In this document: in pieces, positions 6,320 through 13,190 of the stretch
How positions within the stretch are numbered: position 1 is the first letter of the stretch
How the letters are laid out: every line of letters starts with the position of its first letter
Source: an uncultured Dialister sp.
GTDB lineage: Bacteria; Bacillota; Negativicutes; Veillonellales; Dialisteraceae
Length of the DNA stretch: 13,232 nucleotides
NCBI GenBank assembly: GCA_900543455.1
Contig: UQRR01000059.1
Coordinates: forward strand, 1 to 13,232
Direction of reading: 5' to 3'
Notes under the pieces: model-generated
Told to the model about the DNA's origin: nothing
Databases searched by the model: none
What the model saw: the letters and a program-made list of their open reading frames with translations, nothing else
Program-made: the position numbers and the translations under genes

Positions 6320-7192
6320 ATGAAAACGAAAAAAGGCAAGTCAAAGATCAAATTCAAAAAAATCCTGCTCTTCCTGCTGATCGTTATCTTGGCGGCTTTG
6401 CTGCTCATCTTCGGGGCAGAAAAAGTCATCCATCTCGCGTCACGGGGGGCGGATGCCGAGCAGGGGAAGCCCACCTACTATCTTTTCATCGGAGAGGATG
6501 AAAAGGCAGGAGGAGAAGCCGATGCCATGCTGCTTTTGGCAGATAACGATAAGAAAAAAGAAATGACATTCATCTCTATCCCGCCGAATACAAAGGTCAT
6601 CCGTCAGGAAAAGACGAATCTTCTTCTGAAGGATACGTTCAAAGAAGGCGGCGCAGAGGAGACAAAGTCAGCGGTGGAAAATCTGCTCCACATCCGCATC
6701 GACAAGTATGCAGTCGTGAACTATGCAGATTTCCGGGAGAATATGTCCAAAGCGGGTCCCATTTCTCTCTATGTAGAAAAATATATGGAACATCTCGATC
6801 AGGATGGGGCCTTCGATATCGGGCTGAATCAGGGCTACCAGCCCATGGACAGCGAGCAGGCACTCGGCTATGTCCGCTACGTGGATAAGGAAGATGGAGA
6901 AATCGGCCGTATCCAGCGACAGGAACGATTCCTCAAGATCCTTCTCTCGCATCTCCAGAGCCGCATGGCACTGCGGAACTTTCTGACCGTCCGCTACGGC
7001 TTCTCTGCTATCGAGAGCGATATCACGCCATCGGACGCGGCCTCTCTGGCCTATCGGCTGACCGGCTATCCGCCGGAAGGATGCAAATTCATCATTTTCC
7101 CCGGTGAAATGCAGACCATCGGGAAGGTCAAGACATGGGTGGTGAATCCCGTGGAAGCCCAGAAAGTCCTCTCGCTCACGATGGAGTCATAG
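6320..7192 (+). CDS. LytR-CpsA-Psr (LCP) family protein, divergent active site
   Basis: LCP proteins are membrane-anchored enzymes that transfer glycopolymers from undecaprenyl carriers to the cell wall. This 290-residue protein has a lysine-rich cytoplasmic N-terminus, one transmembrane helix (about 15-32) and an extracytoplasmic LCP domain from about 50: YYLFIGED, ADAMLLLAD, FISIPPNT (84-91), YVRYV (184-188) and GRIQRQ (196-201). YVR and GRIQRQ match the family. SIPPNT replaces the usual SIPRDT, EAD replaces RSD, and YVRYV lacks the second arginine of YxRxR, so three of the commonly conserved arginines appear lost. ATG at 6320 precedes the basic/TM region; AAGGAGG lies about 15 nt upstream, rather far, and a TTG at 6260 is the only other in-frame start seen. 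It is probably cotranscribed with rsfS and cvfB, although a repeat separates it from rsfS. Confidence 0.85.
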   Translation: MKTKKGKSKIKFKKILLFLLIVILAALLLIFGAEKVIHLASRGADAEQGKPTYYLFIGEDEKAGGEADAMLLLADNDKKKEMTFISIPPNTKVIRQEKTNLLLKDTFKEGGAEETKSAVENLLHIRIDKYAVVNYADFRENMSKAGPISLYVEKYMEHLDQDGAFDIGLNQGYQPMDSEQALGYVRYVDKEDGEIGRIQRQERFLKILLSHLQSRMALRNFLTVRYGFSAIESDITPSDAASLAYRLTGYPPEGCKFIIFPGEMQTIGKVKTWVVNPVEAQKVLSLTMES

Positions 7193-7202
7193 ACAAGAAA
7201 AG

Positions 7203-7422
7203 GTTCGACGGGATCGACAGGGGCGTCTCACTCTTGATGGCGAATGAAAGCCTCTCTTGAATGAGAAATTAGAAATGAGAAATGCGAAATGGTGGTGCGA
7301 CGCATAAAAATCCGAAGCGCCGCGGAGGTTCGAAATTAGCGATTTTCTCGTATCGCCAACCTAATCCCTAGCTACTAATCCCTAGTCACCAATCCCTAGT
7401 CACTAATCACTAATCACCAGCA
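7203..7422 (+). repeat. intergenic composite repeat, family A copy 3
   Basis: Occupies the gap between the LCP gene and rsfS. The leader and purine heptamers (AATGAGA, AATTAGA, AATGAGA, AATGCGA) are identical to copy 2. Hairpin 1 is GCGACGC (7297-7303) / GCGCCGC (7317-7323), with one A-C mismatch. Hairpin 2 is reduced to AGGTT/AACCT. The tail alternates CTAATCC and CTAGTCACC-type units. It appears to be inside a transcription unit, since no terminator is visible here. Confidence 0.85.
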
Positions 7423-7448
7423 ACTTATGTCAAAAAAGGAGTATACAT

Positions 7449-7805
7449 ATGGAAACCAATCTTCAGACCATTTGCGAAGCATTATCGAACAAGAAGAGCG
7501 TACTGATCAAAGTCCTGAATGTCCGCGACCTCACTTCGATCGCAGACTATTTCGTCCTCTGCTCGACCAGAAACCAGAAGCAGTCGCAGGCAGCGGCGGA
7601 TGAAGTGGAAGAAAAGATGGCAGAACTCGGCGTGAAAGCCACCCGCAAGGAAGGTTACCGCGAAGGGGACTGGATCCTTCTCGACTTCGGCGATGTGATC
7701 GTTCACATCTTCACCGATGAAGAAAGACGCCATTATGATTTCGATACCCTCTGGAAAGAAGCCCCGACGGAAGAATACCACGACGAGGGAGAAACGGAGA
7801 AATAA
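7449..7805 (+). CDS. rsfS: ribosome silencing factor RsfS
   Basis: RsfS (YbeB/Iojap family) binds ribosomal protein uL14 on the 50S subunit and blocks subunit joining, lowering translation during starvation. The 118-residue product has the family core: VLNVRDLTSIADYFVLCST (23-41), NQKQSQAAADEVEEKM, then EGYREGDWILLDFGDVIVHIF (about 68-88) and ERRHYDFDTLW near the end. A strong ribosome binding site (AAAGGAG) lies 7 nt before the ATG. Its stop codon is immediately followed by the cvfB start, with no gap. In B. subtilis the equivalent gene (yqeL) lies downstream of nadD and yqeK; here nadD is nearby but on the opposite strand and yqeK is missing. Confidence 0.95.
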   Translation: METNLQTICEALSNKKSVLIKVLNVRDLTSIADYFVLCSTRNQKQSQAAADEVEEKMAELGVKATRKEGYREGDWILLDFGDVIVHIFTDEERRHYDFDTLWKEAPTEEYHDEGETEK

Positions 7806-8690
7806 ATGGAAGAGACCAGGATTCCTGCCAGACAGGAAAGTATCTATAAGGAAAACTCCATCGCAGAGCTTCCGGTCGTCCGCGTGTCCGGCTTTGGTGC
7901 CTTTCTGGATGGAGGCACGGGAAATTCGAAGGATGACATCCTCCTGCACAAAGGGCAGCAGACCCACGAAGTGAAGGAAGGAGAGAGAGTCAAGGTTTTC
8001 CTTTACCACGACCCGCATCATCGCCTGACCGCCAGTATGCGCCTGCCGCAGATCGCCATCGGCGGCATCGGATATGCGCCAGTCCTTTTGACGACCCGTT
8101 TCGGTGCCTTCGTCGACGTAGGGACGGAGCGAGGCATCTTCCTGCCTTTCTCTCAGATGATAGAGAATGTCACCGAAGGACAGCAGATCTGGGTCAAGCT
8201 CTACGAAGACAAGACCGGCCGTCTCGCTGTCACCATGCATGTCGATGAAGAAATGCGCGTCATCGCCCTGCCTTTCCAAGAGGCAAAGCTCGGAGATACA
8301 CTGACCGGCACCGTGTATAACGAAACCGGGGAAGGTCTTTTCCTTGTGACAAGAGACCGTCATCTCGCTTTCATCCACAAGACAGAGCTTGCGAAATCCG
8401 TGCGCCTTGGGGAAGAAGTGACGGGACGGATTTCCTATATCCGCAGCGACGGCCGTGTGAATCTGGCACTTCGTCCGCAGAAGGAAAAAGCGATGGAAGG
8501 GGACATGGCTCTTCTCATCGCCTGCATGGAGCGCCATGGCGGGCTCCTTCCGCTCACAGACAAGAGCGATGCCGATCTCATCAAGAGTACCCTCGGTATC
8601 AGCAAGTCCGCTTTCAAAAGAGCCGTGGGACATCTTTTGAAAGAGCGGAAAATCACCATCACGGAAGGGAAGATCCGCTTGAAAGAATAG
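7806..8690 (+). CDS. cvfB: S1-domain RNA-binding protein CvfB/YitL
   Basis: A 294-residue cytoplasmic RNA-binding protein of the CvfB family, known in Staphylococcus aureus as a regulator of virulence gene expression and in B. subtilis as YitL. It carries tandem S1-type beta barrels: about 20-80 (VVRVSGFGAFLDG ... DDILLHKGQ), 85-148 (LTTRFGAFVDVGTERGIFLPFSQM) and 155-225 (GTVYNETGEGLFLVTRDRHLAFIHKTEL). A winged-helix region follows at about 230-290 (GGLLPLTDKSDADLIKSTLGISKSAFKRAVGHLLKE). Length matches the family. The ATG abuts the rsfS stop, with GGAG 6 nt upstream inside rsfS, so translation is coupled. A strong terminator follows 37 bp after the stop, making this the last gene of the unit. 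Confidence 0.92.
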   Translation: MEETRIPARQESIYKENSIAELPVVRVSGFGAFLDGGTGNSKDDILLHKGQQTHEVKEGERVKVFLYHDPHHRLTASMRLPQIAIGGIGYAPVLLTTRFGAFVDVGTERGIFLPFSQMIENVTEGQQIWVKLYEDKTGRLAVTMHVDEEMRVIALPFQEAKLGDTLTGTVYNETGEGLFLVTRDRHLAFIHKTELAKSVRLGEEVTGRISYIRSDGRVNLALRPQKEKAMEGDMALLIACMERHGGLLPLTDKSDADLIKSTLGISKSAFKRAVGHLLKERKITITEGKIRLKE

Positions 8691-8727
8691 TGAGACAGTC
8701 TGCTTCGCGCTTCTGGTGCATGCATGA

Positions 8728-8776
8728 AATAGAAAACGCGTCGATGAGTATATCGCTCATCGGCGCGTTTTCTATT
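8728..8776. terminator. rho-independent terminator after cvfB (possibly bidirectional)
   Basis: A 21-bp stem (AATAGAAAACGCGTCGATGAG at 8728-8748 pairing with 8756-8776) with a 7-nt loop and a single G-T wobble. The distal side is T-rich (GTTTTCTATT) and the proximal side A-rich, so it could also stop leftward transcripts, although rqcH is still about 410 bp away. Confidence 0.88.
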
Positions 8777-8902
8777 GCTTGTGGGGGTATCCCCATTGAT
8801 TCTGTTTGAAGGCACTGCTCGAATGAGGAATTAGGAATGAGGAATGGTAGTGCGGCGCATAAAATAATGAAGCGCCGCGGAATTTTGATATTGCTTTGCG
8901 CT

Positions 8903-9065
8903 ATCGTCATCCCGAGCGTAGTCGAGGGATCTTTCTTGCGCTGCGGTCAGTATCACATAAGCACCGGTACGTAAACGACGCCTTGGTGCTACGTATTTCT
9001 GCTTTCACACATCTTTCGTTTAGCGGTAAGCAAGAAAGATTTCTCGCTTCGCTCGAAATGACGAT
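8903..9065 (+). repeat. dispersed inverted-end repeat, family B copy 3 (different interior)
   Basis: The ends are the best preserved of the three copies. ATCGTCATCCCGAGCGTAG on the left and the inverse of GCTTCGCTCGAAATGACGAT on the right pair over about 35 bp, continuing through GATCTTTCTTGC / GCAAGAAAGAT. The interior of about 90 bp shares nothing obvious with copies 1 and 2 and has its own stem (AGCACC/GGTGCT) and a repeated TACGTA. Only the termini are conserved, as expected of non-autonomous mobile or palindromic repeats. Confidence 0.82.
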
Positions 9066-9078
9066 ACGAGAGTCTGAT

Positions 9079-9190
9079 GTCTCCTAGTCTCCTGGTCACT
9101 CCTAATCCCCAATCCCTAATCCCTAATCCCCAGTCACTAGTCACTAGTCACCAGCTACCAGCTACCAGCTACCAGCTACCAGCCACTACT
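9079..9190 (+). repeat. array of 16 in-phase heptamers
   Basis: Sixteen 7-nt units follow one another with no slip. The order is GTCTCCT, AGTCTCC, TGGTCAC, TCCTAAT, CCCCAAT, CCCTAAT x2, CCCCAGT, CACTAGT x2, CACCAGC, TACCAGC x4, CACTACT. From the fourth unit on, every unit has C at position 3. The array covers the rqcH stop codon (CTA at 9186-9188 on this strand). Confidence 0.85.
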
Positions 9191-10919
9191 CATCCTTTAT
9201 GTCCGTCGGAATCGCAGCGATCGTCTTCTGATGCGTATAATTCACAAGGCCTGGTGGACCATTCGGGATCTTTTTGACGTAGCGGATAAGCGTATAGTCC
9301 ACATCCACCTTGCCGGAGTCTTTGCCCTTGCTGTTCCATGCGGCCAAGGCAGCGGCTTTTTCAATGGTCGCGAGGGGGACGGTCATGCCTTCTGTCTCGA
9401 TGACGACATGCGAGCCGGGGATCTGCCGTGCATGCAGCCACAGATCCGTCTTGGCCGCTTTTTTGAGTGTGAGGAATTCATTCTGGGTATTGTTCTTTCC
9501 TATGAGGACGCGGAAGCCGTCGATGGTGAGCGTGGTCAGGAGAGGTTCGTTCTTACGCTTGCGGTTTACAGGTTTCTGTTTCCGGCCGCCGATGCGCTCG
9601 ATACCGGTATCTTTCAGCTCTTCTTTCAAAGCATCCAGATCCTTTTTGGTTTTGACCTCCGTGGCAAAATACAGCACATCTTCCAAGTAGCCGATTTTTT
9701 CACGACATTCATCCAGCTTTTCACGCCCGATGACGAGGCGCGTTTTCATTTTATTGTATTTTTTGAAATAGAGCTGGCTGTTTGCAGTGACGGAAAGAAG
9801 CGGATCGACAGGGATCGTTTCTTTCGTGGGGGGATCATTGAAAAGGTTCTCGACCGAGAGTGTTTTCCTGCCATGGATCTTTTCATAGGCGTAGATCGCG
9901 AGCAGATTGCCCCAGAGCTTGTATTGCTCCGTTTTGGACGTTTCCTTCATTTCCCCTTCGATCTTCTGGATTTTTCGCTCCTCTCTTTTGATAAGGGTGT
10001 GGATCTTTTTCTGGTAGTCAGAGAGCTGCGCGGCCATGGTGCCGCCGGAAGATTCAGCTTCCTTTTCGAGCCACGGGACGATGGGGGTGCATTCGATTTC
10101 CTCGCCGAGGAAAGGCAGAGCGATCGGACTGACCATCGGCTTTCCCTTGGCATTCTGGTAGATGTGAAGGGCATCCGAGGCCATGATATCCTCTTTGAGG
10201 GACAGCATCGCCGTGAGCAAAGCATCCTTTTTCCCGTCCGAGAGCGAGGAGAGGGGTTCGCTCGTAGAAATCTGGCTTCGATGCCCCAGCTCGTCGACAA
10301 GGAAACGCGAGAAACCATTGAACGTGTGGAAAATCCACTCTTCGATCGTGGCTTCGCCCGTCTTGCTGTAGTCTAAGATGTTCTTCAGCTCCTCTTTGGA
10401 GAACTGCATGAAATTCATACGCGCGCTGTTTGTCGGTAGATGGTACGTTTCCCCGGGGACGAGCAGACGGTCGCCCTTCCTGCCGCGCAGACAGGCATCG
10501 ATGATCGTATCCCCTTCCGTCAGGATCAGATTCGGCGAGGAGGGGAGAAGCTCAGCCCAGAGCGTTTTGGTGACGATCTCTCCGGCAGCCTCGATGCGGT
10601 CGAAGGAAAAGGCAAGGATGCGGTCCATGTCGATCTGCCGTACTTCAGAGAGACGGCTTCCTTCCAGATGCTTACGCAGTGTCATGCAGAAGGTCTGTGA
10701 CGGGGTATACTGGTTTTGCACCTTGCTCTTCGATGTGAGGTATACGACCGGCGGCGTATGGGTATTCGCGATCATATGGACGGGCTTCGCATTCGGGCAG
10801 AACAGCTCGATGTCCATGATGCGGTTATCGATCTGATGGATCTGCCGTACCTGTGCAGGGATGAGGAGCTTTTGCAGCTCTTTGACGAAAAGATATAAAG
10901 AGGCACTGTCAATTTGCAT
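9186..10919 (-). CDS. rqcH: ribosome quality control factor RqcH (NFACT/Rqc2 family)
   Basis: RqcH binds stalled 50S-peptidyl-tRNA complexes and recruits tRNA-Ala to add C-terminal alanine tails, marking the nascent chain for proteolysis. Older annotations call it fibronectin-binding protein A. The 577-residue protein has the NFACT-N domain (about 3-200) with the DR pair at D99-R100 (QIDMDRILAF), needed for tailing in B. subtilis. A charged coiled-coil middle follows (about 300-440, KKIHTLIKREERKIQKIEGEMKE) and an NFACT-R/DUF814 domain at about 464-565 with DLWLHARQIPGSHVVI. Length is typical. AAGGAG lies 7 nt before the ATG. A CATAAT at 10951-10946 (minus strand) could be a -10 but has no good -35. 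The stop codon is embedded in a heptamer repeat array. In B. subtilis yloA (rqcH) lies close to yloC (yicC); here yicC is nearby too, with dapF between and rqcH reversed. Confidence 0.95.
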   Translation of the reverse strand: MQIDSASLYLFVKELQKLLIPAQVRQIHQIDNRIMDIELFCPNAKPVHMIANTHTPPVVYLTSKSKVQNQYTPSQTFCMTLRKHLEGSRLSEVRQIDMDRILAFSFDRIEAAGEIVTKTLWAELLPSSPNLILTEGDTIIDACLRGRKGDRLLVPGETYHLPTNSARMNFMQFSKEELKNILDYSKTGEATIEEWIFHTFNGFSRFLVDELGHRSQISTSEPLSSLSDGKKDALLTAMLSLKEDIMASDALHIYQNAKGKPMVSPIALPFLGEEIECTPIVPWLEKEAESSGGTMAAQLSDYQKKIHTLIKREERKIQKIEGEMKETSKTEQYKLWGNLLAIYAYEKIHGRKTLSVENLFNDPPTKETIPVDPLLSVTANSQLYFKKYNKMKTRLVIGREKLDECREKIGYLEDVLYFATEVKTKKDLDALKEELKDTGIERIGGRKQKPVNRKRKNEPLLTTLTIDGFRVLIGKNNTQNEFLTLKKAAKTDLWLHARQIPGSHVVIETEGMTVPLATIEKAAALAAWNSKGKDSGKVDVDYTLIRYVKKIPNGPPGLVNYTHQKTIAAIPTDIKDE

Positions 10920-10959
10920 GAGGGACTCCTTTTTGGGGGAAAAATATTATGGGGAACAA

Positions 10960-11160
10960 GGTTCGGGCCTACGGGGCGTGCCGTTCCTTGATTGGGGATG
11001 AAAGCTCTGCTTGAATGAGGAGTGAGGAATGAGGAGTGAGGAGTGCTGGTGCGGCGCAAAAAAATATAGAAGCGCCGCGGAGATTTGAAACTAGCGGTTT
11101 TCTCATATCGCAAACCTAATCCCTAGCTACTAGCTACTAGTCACTAGTCACCAGTCACTT
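10960..11160 (+). repeat. intergenic composite repeat, family A copy 5
   Basis: Lies in the 392-bp divergent gap between rqcH and dapF. Hairpin 0 is ACGG/CCGT (10971-10974, 10981-10984). The CCTTGATT...GATGAAAGC leader is followed by five in-phase heptamers AATGAGG/AGTGAGG at 11014-11048. Hairpin 1 is GCGGCGC (11051-11057) / GCGCCGC (11072-11078). Hairpin 2 is AGATTTG/CAAACCT with one mismatch, enclosing CTCATATCG. The tail is CTAATCC, CTAGCTA, CTAGTCA and CCAGTCA units to about 11159. The rest of the gap holds the dapF promoter candidate. Confidence 0.85.
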
Positions 11161-11216
11161 CTACTCCCTGCTCAAGCGCAAAGCCGATGAAATACTTCTA
11201 TAAGTATATCACGAAA

Positions 11217-11246
11217 GTGAAAGCGTGCGGGAAATATGGTAAAATA
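11217..11246 (+). promoter_or_regulatory. candidate extended -10 promoter for dapF
   Basis: TGGTAAAAT at 11238-11246 is an extended -10 (TG-n-TAAAAT). GTGAAA at 11217-11222 matches four of six -35 bases at 18-bp spacing. It lies about 65 bp before the dapF ATG in an A/T-rich stretch free of family A repeat. Confidence 0.45.
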
Positions 11247-11311
11247 ACAATGATAGTAAGATATTTGATCCGTGTTTCCCTGGATTGTCATATAGAAAGG
11301 ATGAAACTACT

Positions 11312-12145
11312 ATGCACTTTACCAAATGGCATGGCTGCGGCAATGACTATGTATTTGTGAATGGCTTTGAAGAAAATTTTGATGATGTATATCGCAAAAT
11401 CGTCGCTATCAGTGACCGCCACTTCGGCGTGGGATCTGATGGCGTGATTTTCCTCTTGCCTTCGGACAAGGCAGATATTCGTATGCGCATGTTCAACAAT
11501 GACGCTTCGGAAGGCGAGATGTGCGGGAATGGCATCCGTTGTCTGGCGCGCTGGGCGTATGAGCTGGGGCTGGTGAAAGAGAAGCGCTTTTCGGTGGAAA
11601 CCGGAGCAGGCATCCTCTATCCGGAAATTCTCGAGGACGGGAATGTGCGTGTCGATATGGGAAGGCCGCATCTTCTGGCGGATGAGATCCCTGTCACAGG
11701 CTATGGCAAAGAGCCTGTCATCGCACAGCCGCTCACCAATGAAGCGAATGGCAAGACCTATACCGTCACCTGCGTTTCCATGGGAAATCCGCACTGTGTC
11801 ATCTTCGTAGACGATATCAAAGACGTCGACCTCACCGGGGAAGGTCCGCATCTGGAAGTCGATGCCCATTTCCCGAAAAAAACGAATACGGAATTTGTAG
11901 AGCAGCTGGGCGAGCACCATTTCCGCATGCGCGTGTGGGAAAGAGGCACCGGGATCACCATGGCCTGCGGTACCGGCACCTGTGCGACGGTCGTCGCAGC
12001 GATTCTGAATGGCCGTACCAAAGACTATGCGGATGTCGACCTCGACGGCGGCACGCTCCATATCGAGTGGGATGGAAATCCGGAGAGCCACGTCTTCATG
12101 ACCGGGCCGGCTGTCAAAGTCTTTGAGGGAGATTATTTCGGATAA
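11312..12145 (+). CDS. dapF: diaminopimelate epimerase
   Basis: Converts LL- to meso-diaminopimelate, the precursor of lysine and the peptidoglycan cross-linking residue, using two cysteines as acid and base without a cofactor. Both are present in the 277-residue product: C71 in EMCGNGIRCLARW and C219 in MACGTGTCATVVAA. The N-terminal KWHGCGNDYVF, the FNNDASE segment (61-67) and VSMGNPHCVIF (155-165) are also typical. ATG at 11312 gives the standard N-terminus; AAAGGA lies 10 nt upstream, and an out-of-frame ATG at 11301 is ignored. An extended -10 promoter is suggested upstream. After the stop, a small GGATGC/GCATCC hairpin (12149-12168) lacks a U-tract, so readthrough into yicC is likely. 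Finding dapF between rqcH and yicC is not the Bacillus arrangement. Confidence 0.96.
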   Translation: MHFTKWHGCGNDYVFVNGFEENFDDVYRKIVAISDRHFGVGSDGVIFLLPSDKADIRMRMFNNDASEGEMCGNGIRCLARWAYELGLVKEKRFSVETGAGILYPEILEDGNVRVDMGRPHLLADEIPVTGYGKEPVIAQPLTNEANGKTYTVTCVSMGNPHCVIFVDDIKDVDLTGEGPHLEVDAHFPKKTNTEFVEQLGEHHFRMRVWERGTGITMACGTGTCATVVAAILNGRTKDYADVDLDGGTLHIEWDGNPESHVFMTGPAVKVFEGDYFG

Positions 12146-12173
12146 GAAGGATGCGTGACCAAGCATCCGATGT

Positions 12174-12214
12174 AAGGGAAACGCTGATTCCATCGCGGGA
12201 TCCGTGTTTCCTTT
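12174..12214 (+). repeat. long hairpin just upstream of yicC, ends like element C
   Basis: An 18-bp stem (12174-12191 with 12197-12214) with a 5-nt loop ATCGC, three G-T wobbles and one mismatch. The left arm AAGGGAAACGCTGATT matches the terminus of element C at 3551-3713. The right arm shares 14 nt, GATCCGTGTTTCCT, with 11268-11281 in the dapF leader. It ends 10 nt before the yicC ribosome binding site and could act on yicC expression or be a collapsed copy of element C. Confidence 0.65.
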
Positions 12215-12237
12215 ACTATTTCATAAGGAGAACTATG

Positions 12238-13128
12238 ATGAACAGCATGACTGGTTTTGGCCGAGGGATCGGCGAAAGCGAGATCGGCTGCGTGACCGCA
12301 GAGATCAAAGCGGTGAACAGCCGGTTTTTGGAAATCAATATCAGAAGTGACCATTTTTCCGGCAGCTTAGAAGAGATAGCCCGCGTAGCGGCCAAGAAAA
12401 CACTTTCGCGCGGGAAATTGAATATTTTTCTGACTTTTACGCCGGCCGCTTCCGCGAGTGCGACGCATGTCGAAGTGAATGAAGGTCTGCTCTCTGCCTA
12501 TCTTTCTGCTTTAGCTAATATCAGCGGAAGAAAAGGCGTGAAGAAAGGGAAAGTGCATGTCTCTGACCTGCTCTCTCTGCCGGAACCTTTCCTCACTGTC
12601 AGAAAAGAGGATGTGTCCGAGGAAGAGATGGCACCGCTAGTGATGGCAGCGATGGAGGGGGCACTTGGCTCGCTCATCGAAATGCGCCAGCGCGAAGGGC
12701 ATAACCTGAAACTTGACCTGAAACAGCGTCTGGCATTCCTGCGGGAAAAGCTCGCCTTCCTGCTCTCCCGTCAGGATCTCGCCGCCAAAGCCTATGAGGA
12801 GCGCCTGCGCCAGCGCATGGAAAAGATCCTGGAACAGATGAACTTCGAGGTCGATGAAGGCCGTATTCTGGAAGAAGTTGCTCTTTTCTCTGAAAAAACG
12901 GACTACACGGAAGAAGTCGTCCGTTTGGCAAGCCATCTGGATCAGTTCGATGCCATGCTCGAGAGCGAAGAGCCCATCGGACGTAAACTCGATTTCCTGC
13001 TGCAGGAAATCAATCGGGAAGCCAATACGACAGCGTCCAAGGCGAGCGATCCGGAAGTCATTGATACCGTCATTCAGGTAAAAACCGAGCTGGAAAAGAT
13101 TCGCGAGCAGGTACAGAATATTGAGTGA
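12238..13128 (+). CDS. yicC: YicC family endoribonuclease (YloC)
   Basis: YicC-family proteins are endoribonucleases; the E. coli member promotes decay of the small RNA RyhB, and the Bacillus member is YloC. The 296-residue product has the YicC N-terminal domain from MTGFGRG (4-10) through ITAEIKAVNSRFLEINIR-like sequence. The C-terminal DUF1732 region carries the signature blocks EEVALFSEKTDYTEEVVRLASHLDQF, GRKLDFLLQEINREANT and KTELEKIREQVQNIE. Two adjacent ATGs occur: 12238 is preferred because AAGGAG (12225-12230) is 7 nt away, against 4 nt for 12235. Read-through from dapF is plausible. The TGA stop lies inside a reversed heptamer repeat and a terminator follows, so the unit seems to end here rather than run on into remA-gmk as in Bacillus. 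Confidence 0.94.
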   Translation: MNSMTGFGRGIGESEIGCVTAEIKAVNSRFLEINIRSDHFSGSLEEIARVAAKKTLSRGKLNIFLTFTPAASASATHVEVNEGLLSAYLSALANISGRKGVKKGKVHVSDLLSLPEPFLTVRKEDVSEEEMAPLVMAAMEGALGSLIEMRQREGHNLKLDLKQRLAFLREKLAFLLSRQDLAAKAYEERLRQRMEKILEQMNFEVDEGRILEEVALFSEKTDYTEEVVRLASHLDQFDAMLESEEPIGRKLDFLLQEINREANTTASKASDPEVIDTVIQVKTELEKIREQVQNIE

Positions 13129-13155
13129 CTGGTGACTAGGGATTAGGGATTAGAT
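13126..13155 (-). repeat. family A-type heptamer tail in reverse orientation
   Basis: On the minus strand this reads CTAATCCCTAATCCCTAGTC followed by ACCAGTCA, the same heptamer units as the family A tails. The first three bases are the yicC TGA stop. The GCGGCGC core hairpin is not present before the window ends. Confidence 0.7.
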
Positions 13156-13190
13156 AAAAAGGGGCTGTGAAATAATAGCTCCATGAACAC

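Larger units (their letters stand above)
8782..9190 (+). repeat. intergenic composite repeat, family A copy 4, interrupted by family B
   Basis: Fills the convergent gap between cvfB and rqcH. Hairpin 0 is TGGGG/CCCCA (8782-8786, 8791-8795). The ATTGAT...GTTTGAAG leader and heptamers AATGAGG, AATTAGG, AATGAGG follow. Hairpin 1 is GCGGCGC (8852-8858) / GCGCCGC (8872-8878). Instead of hairpin 2 there is a complete family B element (8903-9065), and the heptamer tail resumes after it at 9079. Confidence 0.85.

Noticed and set aside
7482..8633. Long minus-strand open frame (383 codons)
   Set aside because: It lies entirely opposite rsfS and cvfB, crosses their boundary, has composition typical of an antisense shadow and has no recognisable domain.
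9100..9127. Telomere-like CCCTAAT repeats
   Set aside because: Resemblance to eukaryotic telomere units is incidental: only a few units, in mixed arrays inside a bacterial intergenic gap with convergent bacterial genes.
9079..9190. CRISPR-like array
   Set aside because: Units are 7 nt and contiguous with no spacers; there are no cas genes.
9231..10376. Plus-strand open frame of 381 codons
   Set aside because: It is antisense to the clear NFACT domains of rqcH and is rich in Phe/Asp/Gly runs typical of shadow frames.
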